Below, piece after piece: positions 35,001 through 42,967 of a stretch of 64,000 bases of DNA (positions are counted from its first letter, which is position 1; every line of letters begins with the position of its first letter). The position numbers and the translations under genes were made by a program. This stretch comes from NORP240 sp965222175 (lineage in GTDB: Bacteria; Pseudomonadota; Gammaproteobacteria; Pseudomonadales; Pseudohongiellaceae), in NCBI GenBank assembly GCA_965222175.1, contig OZ244938.1:4464001-4528000 (forward strand), written 5' to 3'. The notes beneath the pieces were generated by a model. That model was not told the origin of the DNA, searched no databases, and worked only from the letters and a program-made list of their open reading frames with translations.

Positions 35001-35861
35001 TTATACGGCAGCCGCGCCGCCGACAATTTCCGACAGTTCCTGGGTGATCGCTGCCTGGCGGGCCTTGTTATAGGCCAGTTCCAGTCCTTCGATAAGATCG
35101 CCGGCGTTATCCGTGGCACTCTTCATGGCCATCATCCGGGCGGCCTGCTCACAGGCGTTGTTTTCTACAACCGCCTGGTAGACCTGGGATTCAATAAAGC
35201 GGCCCAGCAACTGGTCAAGCAATTCCTTGGCATCCGGTTCGTACAGGTAATCCCAGTGGTGCTTAAGATCTTCTTCTTCAGACGGCAGCAGGGGTAACAG
35301 CTGCTCCACTTCCGGCATCTGCGTCATGGTATTCACAAAAGTATTGCTGACCACCATCAGCTGATCGATTTCAGCCCTGTCAAACTTGTCCAGCATGATC
35401 TTGACGGCGCCGATTACGCTGGAAACCTCCGGCGCATCGCCGATGTCCCGCAGCGAGGCAACCACGTTACCGCCGTAATTATTAAAGAAGGCGCCGGCCT
35501 TGGCACCGATAGTGCAAATGTCGATTTCCACGTTCCTGTCGGCCCAGGCCTTCATCGAAGCGACCGCCGCCTTGAACGCATTAGTGTTCAATCCGCCACA
35601 CAGGCCGCGATCGGTGGATATCACGATATAGCCCACCCGTTTGACCTCGCGAGTATCAAAGTAGATGTGCCGATACTCCGGAGTCGAGTTGGCGATATGG
35701 CCGATTACGGAACGGATTCGATGGGCATAAGGCTTTCCCAGCTGCATGCGATCCTGGGCTTTGCGCATCTTGCTGGCAGCCACCATTTCCATGGCACTGG
35801 TGATCTTCTGGGTATTTTTAATACTCGAGATCTTGGTTCGTATTTCTTTTCCGCCGGCCAT
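35001..35861 (-). CDS. atpG: ATP synthase F1 subunit gamma
   Basis: Gamma is the rotating central shaft. The 286-residue protein has the two long terminal helices of the coiled shaft, starting GGKEIRTKISSIKNTQKITSAMEMVAASK (key RTKI and KITSAMEMVA) and ending with ELAYNKARQAAITQELSEIVGGAAA. STDRGLCGGLNTN is the conserved middle loop. It lies between atpA and atpD. Confidence 0.97.
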   Translation of the reverse strand: MAGGKEIRTKISSIKNTQKITSAMEMVAASKMRKAQDRMQLGKPYAHRIRSVIGHIANSTPEYRHIYFDTREVKRVGYIVISTDRGLCGGLNTNAFKAAVASMKAWADRNVEIDICTIGAKAGAFFNNYGGNVVASLRDIGDAPEVSSVIGAVKIMLDKFDRAEIDQLMVVSNTFVNTMTQMPEVEQLLPLLPSEEEDLKHHWDYLYEPDAKELLDQLLGRFIESQVYQAVVENNACEQAARMMAMKSATDNAGDLIEGLELAYNKARQAAITQELSEIVGGAAAV

Positions 35862-35987
35862 TGCTGCCCTCTATACCCTGATTGCCTGTGTGATTCTCAG
35901 ATTTATCGACTCACTTGACTGACTTGCCGTGTCCTGTCCCGGCCAGCACTGTCAGATAAGCCAGCCACATTAACACCAGTCCCGGTG

Positions 35988-37532
35988 TTACCAGGTCTGG
36001 GTTTCCTTGAACTTTTCGATGGCCGCCTTGAACTGGCCCTCTATTTCGTCGCTGTAATCGCCGGTCTCATTAATATTGGCCAGCAGATCACCATGCTGGC
36101 TGTTCATGTAGGACAACAGCGAGGATTCAAAATCCAGGACCTTGTTCAGCTCGACGTCTTCAAGAAACCCTTCGTTGGCGGCGTAAAGCACAACGCCCAT
36201 TTCTGCAATGGAAAGCGGGGTATACTGCTTCTGCTTCATCAACTCCGTAACCCGCTGACCGTGTTCCAGCTGGGATCGGGTGGCTTCATCGAGGTCGGAA
36301 GCGAACTGGGCAAACGCTGCCAGTTCACGGTACTGGGCCAGCGCGATACGGATACCACCGCCCAGCTTCTTGATAATCTTGGTCTGTGCTGCACCACCTA
36401 CCCGCGATACCGAAATACCCGGATTCATGGCCGGACGAATACCGGCATTGAACAGATCCGTTTCCAGAAATATCTGACCGTCGGTAATTGAAATCACGTT
36501 GGTAGGTACGAAAGCGGAAACGTCCCCGGCCTGGGTTTCAATAATTGGCAATGCCGTAAGTGATCCGGTTTTACCTTTTACTTCGCCGTCGGTCAGTTTC
36601 TCAACGTAGTCGGCATTGACCCGGGCTGCCCGTTCCAGCAAGCGGGAGTGCAGGTAGAAAACATCACCGGGGTACGCTTCTCGACCCGGGGGTCGACGCA
36701 GCAGCAGGGAAATCTGTCGGTAAGCCCAGGCCTGCTTGGTCAGGTCATCGTAAATAATCAGTGCATCTTCGCCCCGATCCCGGTAGTACTCACCCATGGA
36801 ACACCCGGAGTAAGGTGCAATAAACTGCATTGATGCCGGGTCGGATGCGCTGGCTGCCACGACGATGGTGTATTCCATGGCGCCGTGCTCTTCCAGCTTG
36901 TTCACCACGTTGGCGATGGTGGAGGCCTTCTGCCCCACCGCCACGTAGATACACTTCATGTCCTTGCCTTTCTGGTTGATGATGGTATCAATCGCTACCG
37001 CTGTTTTACCGACCTGGCGGTCACCAATAATCAACTCACGCTGACCTCGACCAATGGGGGTCATAGCGTCAATGGACTTCAAGCCCGTCTGCACGGGCTG
37101 GGACACCGACTTACGAGCAATTACCCCTGGCGCAACTTTTTCCACCGGTGCGCTGAGCTTGGTTTCAATCGGCCCTTTACCGTCGATGGGTTTACCCAGT
37201 GCGTCCACCACGCGACCTTCCATGGCCGGGCCTACGGGTACTTCAAGGATTCGACCGGTGCAACGGCAGGTCTGACCTTCCTTGAGGCTGAGGTAATCAC
37301 CCAGCACCACGGCACCCACAGAGTCCCGCTCAAGGTTGAGCGCCATGCCGTAAATGCCGCCTTCAAACTCAATCATCTCACCATACATCACGTCCGCAAG
37401 ACCATGAATGCGGATAATACCGTCGGAAACACTGACGATGGTGCCCTCATTCTTGGCCTGCACAGAGGTGTCGAGACTGTCGATTCTCTGCTTGATGATT
37501 TCACTGATTTCTGATGGATTCAGTTGTTGCAT
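35988..37532 (-). CDS. atpA: ATP synthase F1 subunit alpha
   Basis: Alpha holds the non-catalytic nucleotide sites of F1. The 514-residue protein has Walker A GDRQVGKTAV (about 170-179), LIIYDDLTKQAWAYRQ, and the VSRVGGAAQTK region with the arginine finger. Length matches E. coli (513). It follows atpH by 25 bases. Confidence 0.98.
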   Translation of the reverse strand: MQQLNPSEISEIIKQRIDSLDTSVQAKNEGTIVSVSDGIIRIHGLADVMYGEMIEFEGGIYGMALNLERDSVGAVVLGDYLSLKEGQTCRCTGRILEVPVGPAMEGRVVDALGKPIDGKGPIETKLSAPVEKVAPGVIARKSVSQPVQTGLKSIDAMTPIGRGQRELIIGDRQVGKTAVAIDTIINQKGKDMKCIYVAVGQKASTIANVVNKLEEHGAMEYTIVVAASASDPASMQFIAPYSGCSMGEYYRDRGEDALIIYDDLTKQAWAYRQISLLLRRPPGREAYPGDVFYLHSRLLERAARVNADYVEKLTDGEVKGKTGSLTALPIIETQAGDVSAFVPTNVISITDGQIFLETDLFNAGIRPAMNPGISVSRVGGAAQTKIIKKLGGGIRIALAQYRELAAFAQFASDLDEATRSQLEHGQRVTELMKQKQYTPLSIAEMGVVLYAANEGFLEDVELNKVLDFESSLLSYMNSQHGDLLANINETGDYSDEIEGQFKAAIEKFKETQTW

Positions 37533-37557
37533 GCTTATTTCCTTGTTCCTGACCTGT

Positions 37558-38094
37558 TCAGGAATTCATTGCTTCGGCTAATTTGTTCAACTTGCCGCGG
37601 ATGGAATTATCTATAACCGTGTCACCGGCCCGGATCAGGGCACCCCCGATCAACGCCTGGTCAACCTTGGAGGTGAGCTGGATATCGCGCTGCAAGCGCT
37701 GCTTCAGTGCACTGGCCAGCCGGTCGGAGGCTTCTGAACTCACTTCGAAGGCGGTAGTGATTTCCACATCGACAGATTTCTGCTGATTGGCCTTGAGAAT
37801 TTCATAAATTGACGAGATTTCAGGCAACAGCTTCAGGCGCTTGTTTTCCGCCAGCAGCCTGATGAAGTTCTGACCTTTCTGGTCCAGCTCGTCGCCACAG
37901 AGATCGATAAGGACCTTCGCCAGGTCATCCGCAGCCAGGGTGGGCGATGAAAGCACCGCGCTGACAGCGTCTATGGAGGAAAGAGTTGCGGTCAAGGAAA
38001 GCATAGTGGACCATTTTTCCAGGTCATCACTTTCCAGCGCCACCTCAAAGGCGGCTTTCGCATAAGGTCTGGCTAAGGTTGTCAGGTCTGCCAT
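37558..38094 (-). CDS. atpH: ATP synthase F1 subunit delta
   Basis: Delta links F1 to the peripheral stalk. The 178-residue protein has the N-terminal helical bundle beginning LARPYAKAAFEVA and the C-terminal RLKLLPEISSIYE and LIGGALIRAGDTVIDNSIRGKL motifs of the OSCP family (key GGxxIRxGDxxIDxS). It follows atpF by ten bases. Confidence 0.96.
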   Translation of the reverse strand: MADLTTLARPYAKAAFEVALESDDLEKWSTMLSLTATLSSIDAVSAVLSSPTLAADDLAKVLIDLCGDELDQKGQNFIRLLAENKRLKLLPEISSIYEILKANQQKSVDVEITTAFEVSSEASDRLASALKQRLQRDIQLTSKVDQALIGGALIRAGDTVIDNSIRGKLNKLAEAMNS

Positions 38095-38104
38095 CGTCAG
38101 TCAC

Positions 38105-38575
38105 TTATAGTTCGGAGGCGAGCTTGTTGATCAGCTCCTCGTTAGCGGCCTGGTCGATCTTCGCTTCCAGAATCTTTTCTGCACCGGCCACCGCAATAGC
38201 GGCCACCTCTTTACGCAGATTTTCCTTGGCCCGATTGATCTCCTGTTCGATTTCCGCATTGGCGGCGGCCACGATGCGCTTGCCCTCTTCGCGGGCCTGC
38301 ACCTTGGCTTCATCGACTATCTGTGCTGCGCGCTTGTTGGCCTGATCGATGATTGCCGCGGCATCGGCCTTGGCTTTTTTCAGCTGATCGGTGGATTTTT
38401 CCTGCGCCAGCTCCAGGTCTTTCTGCGCGCGCGCCGCCGCTTCCATGCCGTCCGCAATGCGCTTTCTGCGTTCTTCCAGTATGTTGGCGAACAAAGGCCA
38501 GACATACTGTTTACAGAACCACAGGAAGAACAGGAACGCGATGGACTGGCCGATGAAAGTCGCATTAAAGTTCAC
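38105..38575 (-). CDS. atpF: ATP synthase Fo subunit b
   Basis: Subunit b is the peripheral stalk, a dimeric coiled coil anchored in the membrane. The 156-residue protein (E. coli also 156) starts with MNFNATFIGQSIAFLFFLWF, the single membrane helix, followed by a long charged helix rich in Ala, Lys and Glu (AQEKSTDQLKKAKADAAAII and on). Confidence 0.96.
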   Translation of the reverse strand: MNFNATFIGQSIAFLFFLWFCKQYVWPLFANILEERRKRIADGMEAAARAQKDLELAQEKSTDQLKKAKADAAAIIDQANKRAAQIVDEAKVQAREEGKRIVAAANAEIEQEINRAKENLRKEVAAIAVAGAEKILEAKIDQAANEELINKLASEL

Positions 38576-38606
38576 GGTTTTTTCTCCCGCTGGTTACGCT
38601 GTTGGC

Positions 38607-38864
38607 TTAGCCCGCCAGTGAGGCGACAAATGGATTGGCGAAGGTAAACCACATGCCGATACCGATACCAATCATGGTTACCGCGTCGATAAGGCCGGCT
38701 ACCAGGAACATTGAGCCCTGCAGTTTGGGCGCCAGTTCAGGCTGACGGGCAGACCCCTCCAGGAACTTGCCACCCAATATGCCGAAGCCGATGGCCGTGC
38801 CCAGTGCGCCCATACCCAGCACCAGCAGAACGCCCAGTACTGTGAAAGCCAATATCATTTCCAT
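38607..38864 (-). CDS. atpE: ATP synthase Fo subunit c
   Basis: Subunit c forms the rotor ring. The 85-residue hairpin has a glycine-rich first helix (GMGALGTAIGFGILGGKFLEG), the polar loop ARQPEL, and a second helix with Asp60 in LIDAVTMIG, the proton-binding residue. The neighbouring residues do not show the Gln/Ser-Thr pattern of Na+-type rings, so proton coupling is inferred. Confidence 0.97.
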   Translation of the reverse strand: MEMILAFTVLGVLLVLGMGALGTAIGFGILGGKFLEGSARQPELAPKLQGSMFLVAGLIDAVTMIGIGIGMWFTFANPFVASLAG

Positions 38865-38907
38865 GTTTTCCTCCAGGTTCTCTATAGGTCAGATCTAACG
38901 TAAAAAA

Positions 38908-39780
38908 TCAGTGTGCTTCTTTATCATGTGCCTGATTCAGATACACGATGGTCAACATCATGAAGACGAATGCCTGCAACGGGATAACCAGTAAGTGAAA
39001 TGCCGCCCAGGCAAAGTGGGCCGGCAACTGCCAGAAGCCCAGCATGGACGCAATCAACAGAAACAGCAGCTCACCGGCATACAGGTTGCCGAACAGTCGC
39101 AGTCCCAGTGAAATCGGCTTGGCAAGCAGGGTTGGCACTTCAATAATAAGGTTGAACGGCATCATCCATTTACCGAATGGATGGAAGGCGAGTTCGCCGA
39201 GGAAGCCACCCAGGCCCTTGTTCTTGATGCTGTAGTAAACAATCATGACAAAGACGGTGACCGACAGACCCATGGTGATGTTGGGGTCGGTGGTGGGTAC
39301 GATCTTGAAGGGTGCGTGCTCAAAGCCGAAGGCCGTGGCAGCAAAGATTTCGAAGGCCTTGGTAATCCAGTCTACCGGCACCAGGTCCATGGTGTTCATC
39401 AGTAATATCCAGAAAAACAGCGTCAGGCACAGCGGACCGATCAGATCGTTCTTGTGATTAAAGCCTTCGGTGACCCGGGCTTCGACGAACTCAACAACCA
39501 TTTCCACGAAATTCTGAATGCCGCTGGGAGAATCCACCGACGCTTTCTGTCCAACCCAGCGGAAAAACAGCAGGAATCCCGCACCGAGAAAGATAGACCA
39601 TCCCAGCGTGTCGACGTTGACCGACCAGAATCCCATGTCGGCAGCTTCTTCGGGCGTGTGGGCAAAGCCAAGATGACCGTCGTGGGTCCGACCGAACGTC
39701 AGAAACGATAGATGGTGAGTAATGTATTCCTGAACCGTTTGTTCAGCTGCACTGTGTTCGAGGCCTGCCGATTCTGCCAT
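38908..39780 (-). CDS. atpB: ATP synthase Fo subunit a
   Basis: Subunit a provides the two proton half-channels. The 290-residue protein has a longer N-terminus than E. coli (271) and ends with the conserved membrane region: PISLGLRLFGNLYAGEL, where the Arg of LGLRLFGN is the essential one, and QAFVFMMLTIVYLNQA. It is the first core gene after atpI. Confidence 0.97.
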   Translation of the reverse strand: MAESAGLEHSAAEQTVQEYITHHLSFLTFGRTHDGHLGFAHTPEEAADMGFWSVNVDTLGWSIFLGAGFLLFFRWVGQKASVDSPSGIQNFVEMVVEFVEARVTEGFNHKNDLIGPLCLTLFFWILLMNTMDLVPVDWITKAFEIFAATAFGFEHAPFKIVPTTDPNITMGLSVTVFVMIVYYSIKNKGLGGFLGELAFHPFGKWMMPFNLIIEVPTLLAKPISLGLRLFGNLYAGELLFLLIASMLGFWQLPAHFAWAAFHLLVIPLQAFVFMMLTIVYLNQAHDKEAH

Positions 39781-39823
39781 TGTTGAACCTGTTTCTCTCT
39801 ATTTCCCGATCTCGACGAAAAAC

Positions 39824-40216
39824 CTAGCTGCTTGACCCGTTTGGACTGTAGTCAATCAGCCCTGACATCATGATGCCGACGAAATGCGCGGCAATAAATC
39901 CTGCTATCAATGCTGCTTCGTCTATCCCTCTTATCAAGGTAAAAGTCAGGACAAACAGCAGCAGGGTAATGGCGATTTTTCCCATTTCCCCTTTCATGAA
40001 ACTCTTGACTACTTTGTCGGCATTCCTGGCACCCCGATACCGAAACGCCTGTATGGCGAAAAAGCAGTTCGGGATCGCACTGACCAGGCCGCCAATAGCG
40101 ATCGAAAACGCTGCAGTGACGTATGAAAAAATCAGGAATAGTACGGCAATCAGCGCTGTTGCGACCAGCTGTGCCACAATAACCCGGTGGACCGGCGGGG
40201 GCTTCATATTGGACAT
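39824..40216 (-). CDS. atpI: ATP synthase subunit I
   Basis: AtpI is a small membrane protein that helps c-ring assembly or Mg2+ supply. The 130-residue protein has four hydrophobic helices (VAQLVATALIAVLFLIF, FSIAIGGLVSAIPNCFFA, IAITLLLFVLTFTL and ALIAGFIAAHFVGIMM) and the AIPNxxFAxxAFR motif of the family. The start is uncertain: ATG 40216, ATG 40207 or TTG 40246. It heads the atp operon. Confidence 0.88.
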   Translation of the reverse strand: MSNMKPPPVHRVIVAQLVATALIAVLFLIFSYVTAAFSIAIGGLVSAIPNCFFAIQAFRYRGARNADKVVKSFMKGEMGKIAITLLLFVLTFTLIRGIDEAALIAGFIAAHFVGIMMSGLIDYSPNGSSS

Positions 40217-40304
40217 GATCGCTGTACGGTTTAACCTGATCTGCAACCCCGTTTCGCCAGATAATTTGTCGTACTGATGCAGCAGTGAACTTCAGGGAAC
40301 GCGC

Positions 40305-40333
40305 ATTATAGGGACTTTAATGCACCTTATCAA
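40305..40333 (-). promoter_or_regulatory. Promoter of the atp operon
   Basis: On the minus strand TTGATA (40328-40333) and a perfect TATAAT (40305-40310) are 17 bases apart. This is the best sigma-70 match in the window and lies in the 100-130 bp gap between parB and atpI. Confidence 0.85.
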
Positions 40334-40346
40334 CACGAAGACCGTA

Positions 40347-41275
40347 TCATTTGATGTGACCTAAAATACCCTCCAGCTCGTCCAGGCTGTTGTATTTTAG
40401 AATAACTTTTCCACGGCCCTTGGCGGTATGCTGAATCAGTACCCTGGCCCCCAGCCTGGAGGACAGGTCCTCTTCCAGGTTCTTGATATCAGGGTCGGTC
40501 ACTGCCTTGCTGCGTTTGCCGCCGGTACCGGCCAGCAGGCGTCTCACCAGCGATTCTGTCTGGCGCACCGAGAGTCCTCTGCCGACCACGGTCCTGGCGG
40601 TCTCGGACTGTTGCAGATCCGGCAGTGACAGCAGCGCCCGGGCGTGCCCCATTTCCAGATCACCGTGCTCCAGCATGCGCCGCACATCCGGGTTGAGGCC
40701 GATGAGCCGGATCAGGTTGGTCACCGTAGCCCGGGACTTACCGACGGCCTCGGCAACTTCCTGCTGGGTCAGCTCGAACTCGTCCTGCAGCCGCTTGAGC
40801 GCCATGGCTTCTTCAATGGGGTTCAGGTTCTCCCGCTGAATATTTTCAATCAGTGACATGGCGATGGCGGATTCGTCACTGACCTGCTTGATAATAGCCG
40901 GAATGGTGTGCTGTCCAGCCAGCTGCGTGGCCCGCCAGCGGCGCTCGCCGGCGATAATTTCGTATCGACCCGAGCCTACCGGACGCAGCACGATAGGCTG
41001 CATGACACCCTGCTGCCTGATGGAACTGGCCAGTTCCTCCAGGGTGGTCTCGTGCATGTCGGTACGTGGCTGGTATTTACCCGGCTGAATCAGGTCCACC
41101 GGTATGTTTTTAAGATTGGCGTCGCTGTTTCGATCATCGGTGCCGGATGACCCCGGGTCGACTTCCCTGCTCCGGTGGTTTCGCTGCCCCCGGCTGTCCC
41201 GCCGACGCTGGAACTGCTGCCCTGCTTTGACAGGAGCGCATCCAGGCCCCGACCCAGTTTCTTTTTTGCAGTCAT
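40347..41275 (-). CDS. parB: Chromosome partitioning protein ParB, split by an apparent frameshift
   Basis: ParB binds parS, spreads as a CTP-dependent clamp and stimulates ParA. Two frames together make one ParB. From ATG 41275 the first gives MTAKKKLGRGLDALLSKQG, the conserved ParA-interacting start, and a Ser/Gly linker, then stops at about 41090. The -1 frame gives DANLKNIPVDLIQPGKYQPR and continues to 40347 with GERRWRA, ENIQRENLNPIEEA and a HTH with KSRATVTNLIRL. The switch must lie at about 41130-41190, in the unconserved linker. One base seems to be missing relative to an intact gene. A GTG at 41099 could start a form without the N-terminus. Sequencing error, mutation and true frameshifting are all possible. 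Confidence 0.85.
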
Positions 41276-41305
41276 GCTGTGATTACCGTTCGCGGTGAAA
41301 AATGA

Positions 41306-42091
41306 TCAGGCTGCCGGCTGCTGGGTCTTGTCGTTGCGTCTCAGCACTTCACCGGCAAGGGCCAGGTAAGCAATGGCACCCCGGGACTGCCGATCGTATT
41401 TGAGTACCGGCAGGCCATAACTGGGTGCTTCCGCAAGACGGACATTACGCGGCACCACCGTGCGATAAACCATGCTGCCAAAGTGGTTGAACAGCTGCCC
41501 GTTCACTTCTGTTGTTAGTCTGTTCCGCGGATCATACATGGTGCGCAGAATTCCCTCTATCTCCAGGCGCGGATTCAGGCTGTCGGCAATCGCCGTAACC
41601 GTATCCATCAGCGCTGACAGTCCCTCCAGGGCATAGTATTCGCACTGCATTGGAATAAGTACACCGTCCGCGGCGACCAGGGCGTTGACGGTCAGCATAT
41701 TCAGTGACGGCGGGCAGTCTATAACGATGAAATCGTAACGGTTTCTGACGGCTTCGACTATTTCGCTCAACCGCCGCTCCCGCTGTTCAAACTCCAGCAG
41801 CTCAACTTCGGCTGCCGTGAGATCGCCGTTGGCCGGCAGCAGTTGGTAATCCAGTTCATCGGGCTTGACTACGACCTGGTCAAACTCGGCGCGCCGGGTA
41901 AGCAGGTCGTAGATCGAGAGTTCCAGGGCATTCTTGTCTATCCCGCTGCCGGTGGTGGCATTTCCCTGGGGATCGAGATCTATCAACAGAACGTTTTTCC
42001 TGGTTTCCTGCAGCGACGCCGCCAGGTTGACCGAGGTGGTGGTTTTTCCAACCCCCCCTTTCTGGTTTGCTACTGCCAGTACCTTTGCCAC
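41306..42091 (-). CDS. parA: Chromosome partitioning ATPase ParA (Soj)
   Basis: ParA is the Walker-type ATPase that moves ParB-parS complexes. The 261-residue protein has the deviant Walker A KGGVGKTT (11-18, with the signature Lys11), the switch DLDPQGNATTG, and FIVIDCPPSL as Walker B. It lacks the N-terminal HTH found in plasmid ParA, as chromosomal ones do. It is 30 bases upstream of parB, in one operon. Confidence 0.96.
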   Translation of the reverse strand: MAKVLAVANQKGGVGKTTTSVNLAASLQETRKNVLLIDLDPQGNATTGSGIDKNALELSIYDLLTRRAEFDQVVVKPDELDYQLLPANGDLTAAEVELLEFEQRERRLSEIVEAVRNRYDFIVIDCPPSLNMLTVNALVAADGVLIPMQCEYYALEGLSALMDTVTAIADSLNPRLEIEGILRTMYDPRNRLTTEVNGQLFNHFGSMVYRTVVPRNVRLAEAPSYGLPVLKYDRQSRGAIAYLALAGEVLRRNDKTQQPAA

Positions 42092-42310
42092 GATTCGCTA
42101 CCGTTTCTGATTTACTGTTAGCCGGAAAATTGCTTCAGTTGGCGGCAAGCCGGCGGCTGCCGGGACCGACCGGTTGTATTTTACCGGTTGCAGGAGTTCC
42201 AGTCATCGGAACCCGGCAGATCTTTCACCTTGGCAATCGGTCTCGACCACTGACACAGTCCCGTACTACATCACCCCGGTTCTCTGCCGTGGCTGCTCCG
42301 TGGGGGTTGG

Positions 42311-42931
42311 TCAGCGGGCGGCCGTCCGCAATGGAATTTCGATCAGGTAGCGTTCGCCTGCTACGCCCGGGACATCCAGGGGCGTGGCCCGGGTTACACT
42401 GTAGCCGTCAGGCAGCCCGTCTATTTCGGCTGCCGGATAGGTACCCTTCATGGCCAGCAGCATGCCGCTACCACCCGTAACCCTGCTGGCTACCTTGACC
42501 ATTGTCGCCAATGGTGCAAATGCCCGGCTGGTCACGATATCAATTTGATCAGGACATTCATAGTCCTCCACCCGGCTATTTACCACGCTGACATTACCAA
42601 GGTCCAGGGCCAGCTTAACCTGAAAAAGAAACCGGGTTTTCTTGCCATTGCTGTCCAGCAGGTAAAAGCGTTTGTCAGGGGTGTAAACCGCCAGTGGAAA
42701 TCCCGGCAACCCGGCGCCGGAACCCAGGTCCAGTACCGTCCCTCCGCACAGATACGGCGCAATGGCCAGGCTGTCAAGGAGATGGTAGCCGACCATTTGC
42801 AGCGGATCGGTGATACCGCTGAGATTGAAGTGTCGATTCCACTTGACCAGCAACTCAAGGTAGGTTTCCAGGGACTCGACCTGTTGGTCGGTCAGCTTGA
42901 TCCCCAGTTGCCTGCAGCCTTGCAACAGCAA
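42311..42931 (-). CDS. rsmG: 16S rRNA (guanine527-N7)-methyltransferase RsmG
   Basis: RsmG (GidB) methylates G527 of 16S rRNA; loss gives low-level streptomycin resistance. The 206-residue protein has WNRHFNLSGI, the SAM loop VLDLGSGAGLPGFPLA, and TSRAFAPLATMVK. The 5' end is unclear: TTG at 42931 is the first standard start, but the frame stays open back to the mnmG stop, and a CTG at 42955 has AGGGAG eight bases upstream and would add TAFTRTRL, matching the length of Pseudomonas RsmG. The 219 bases between its stop and parA hold no supported gene. Confidence 0.93.
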   Translation of the reverse strand: MLLQGCRQLGIKLTDQQVESLETYLELLVKWNRHFNLSGITDPLQMVGYHLLDSLAIAPYLCGGTVLDLGSGAGLPGFPLAVYTPDKRFYLLDSNGKKTRFLFQVKLALDLGNVSVVNSRVEDYECPDQIDIVTSRAFAPLATMVKVASRVTGGSGMLLAMKGTYPAAEIDGLPDGYSVTRATPLDVPGVAGERYLIEIPLRTAAR

Positions 42932-42967
42932 CCGGGTTCGGGTAAACGCGGTCAGTGCCGTTACTCC

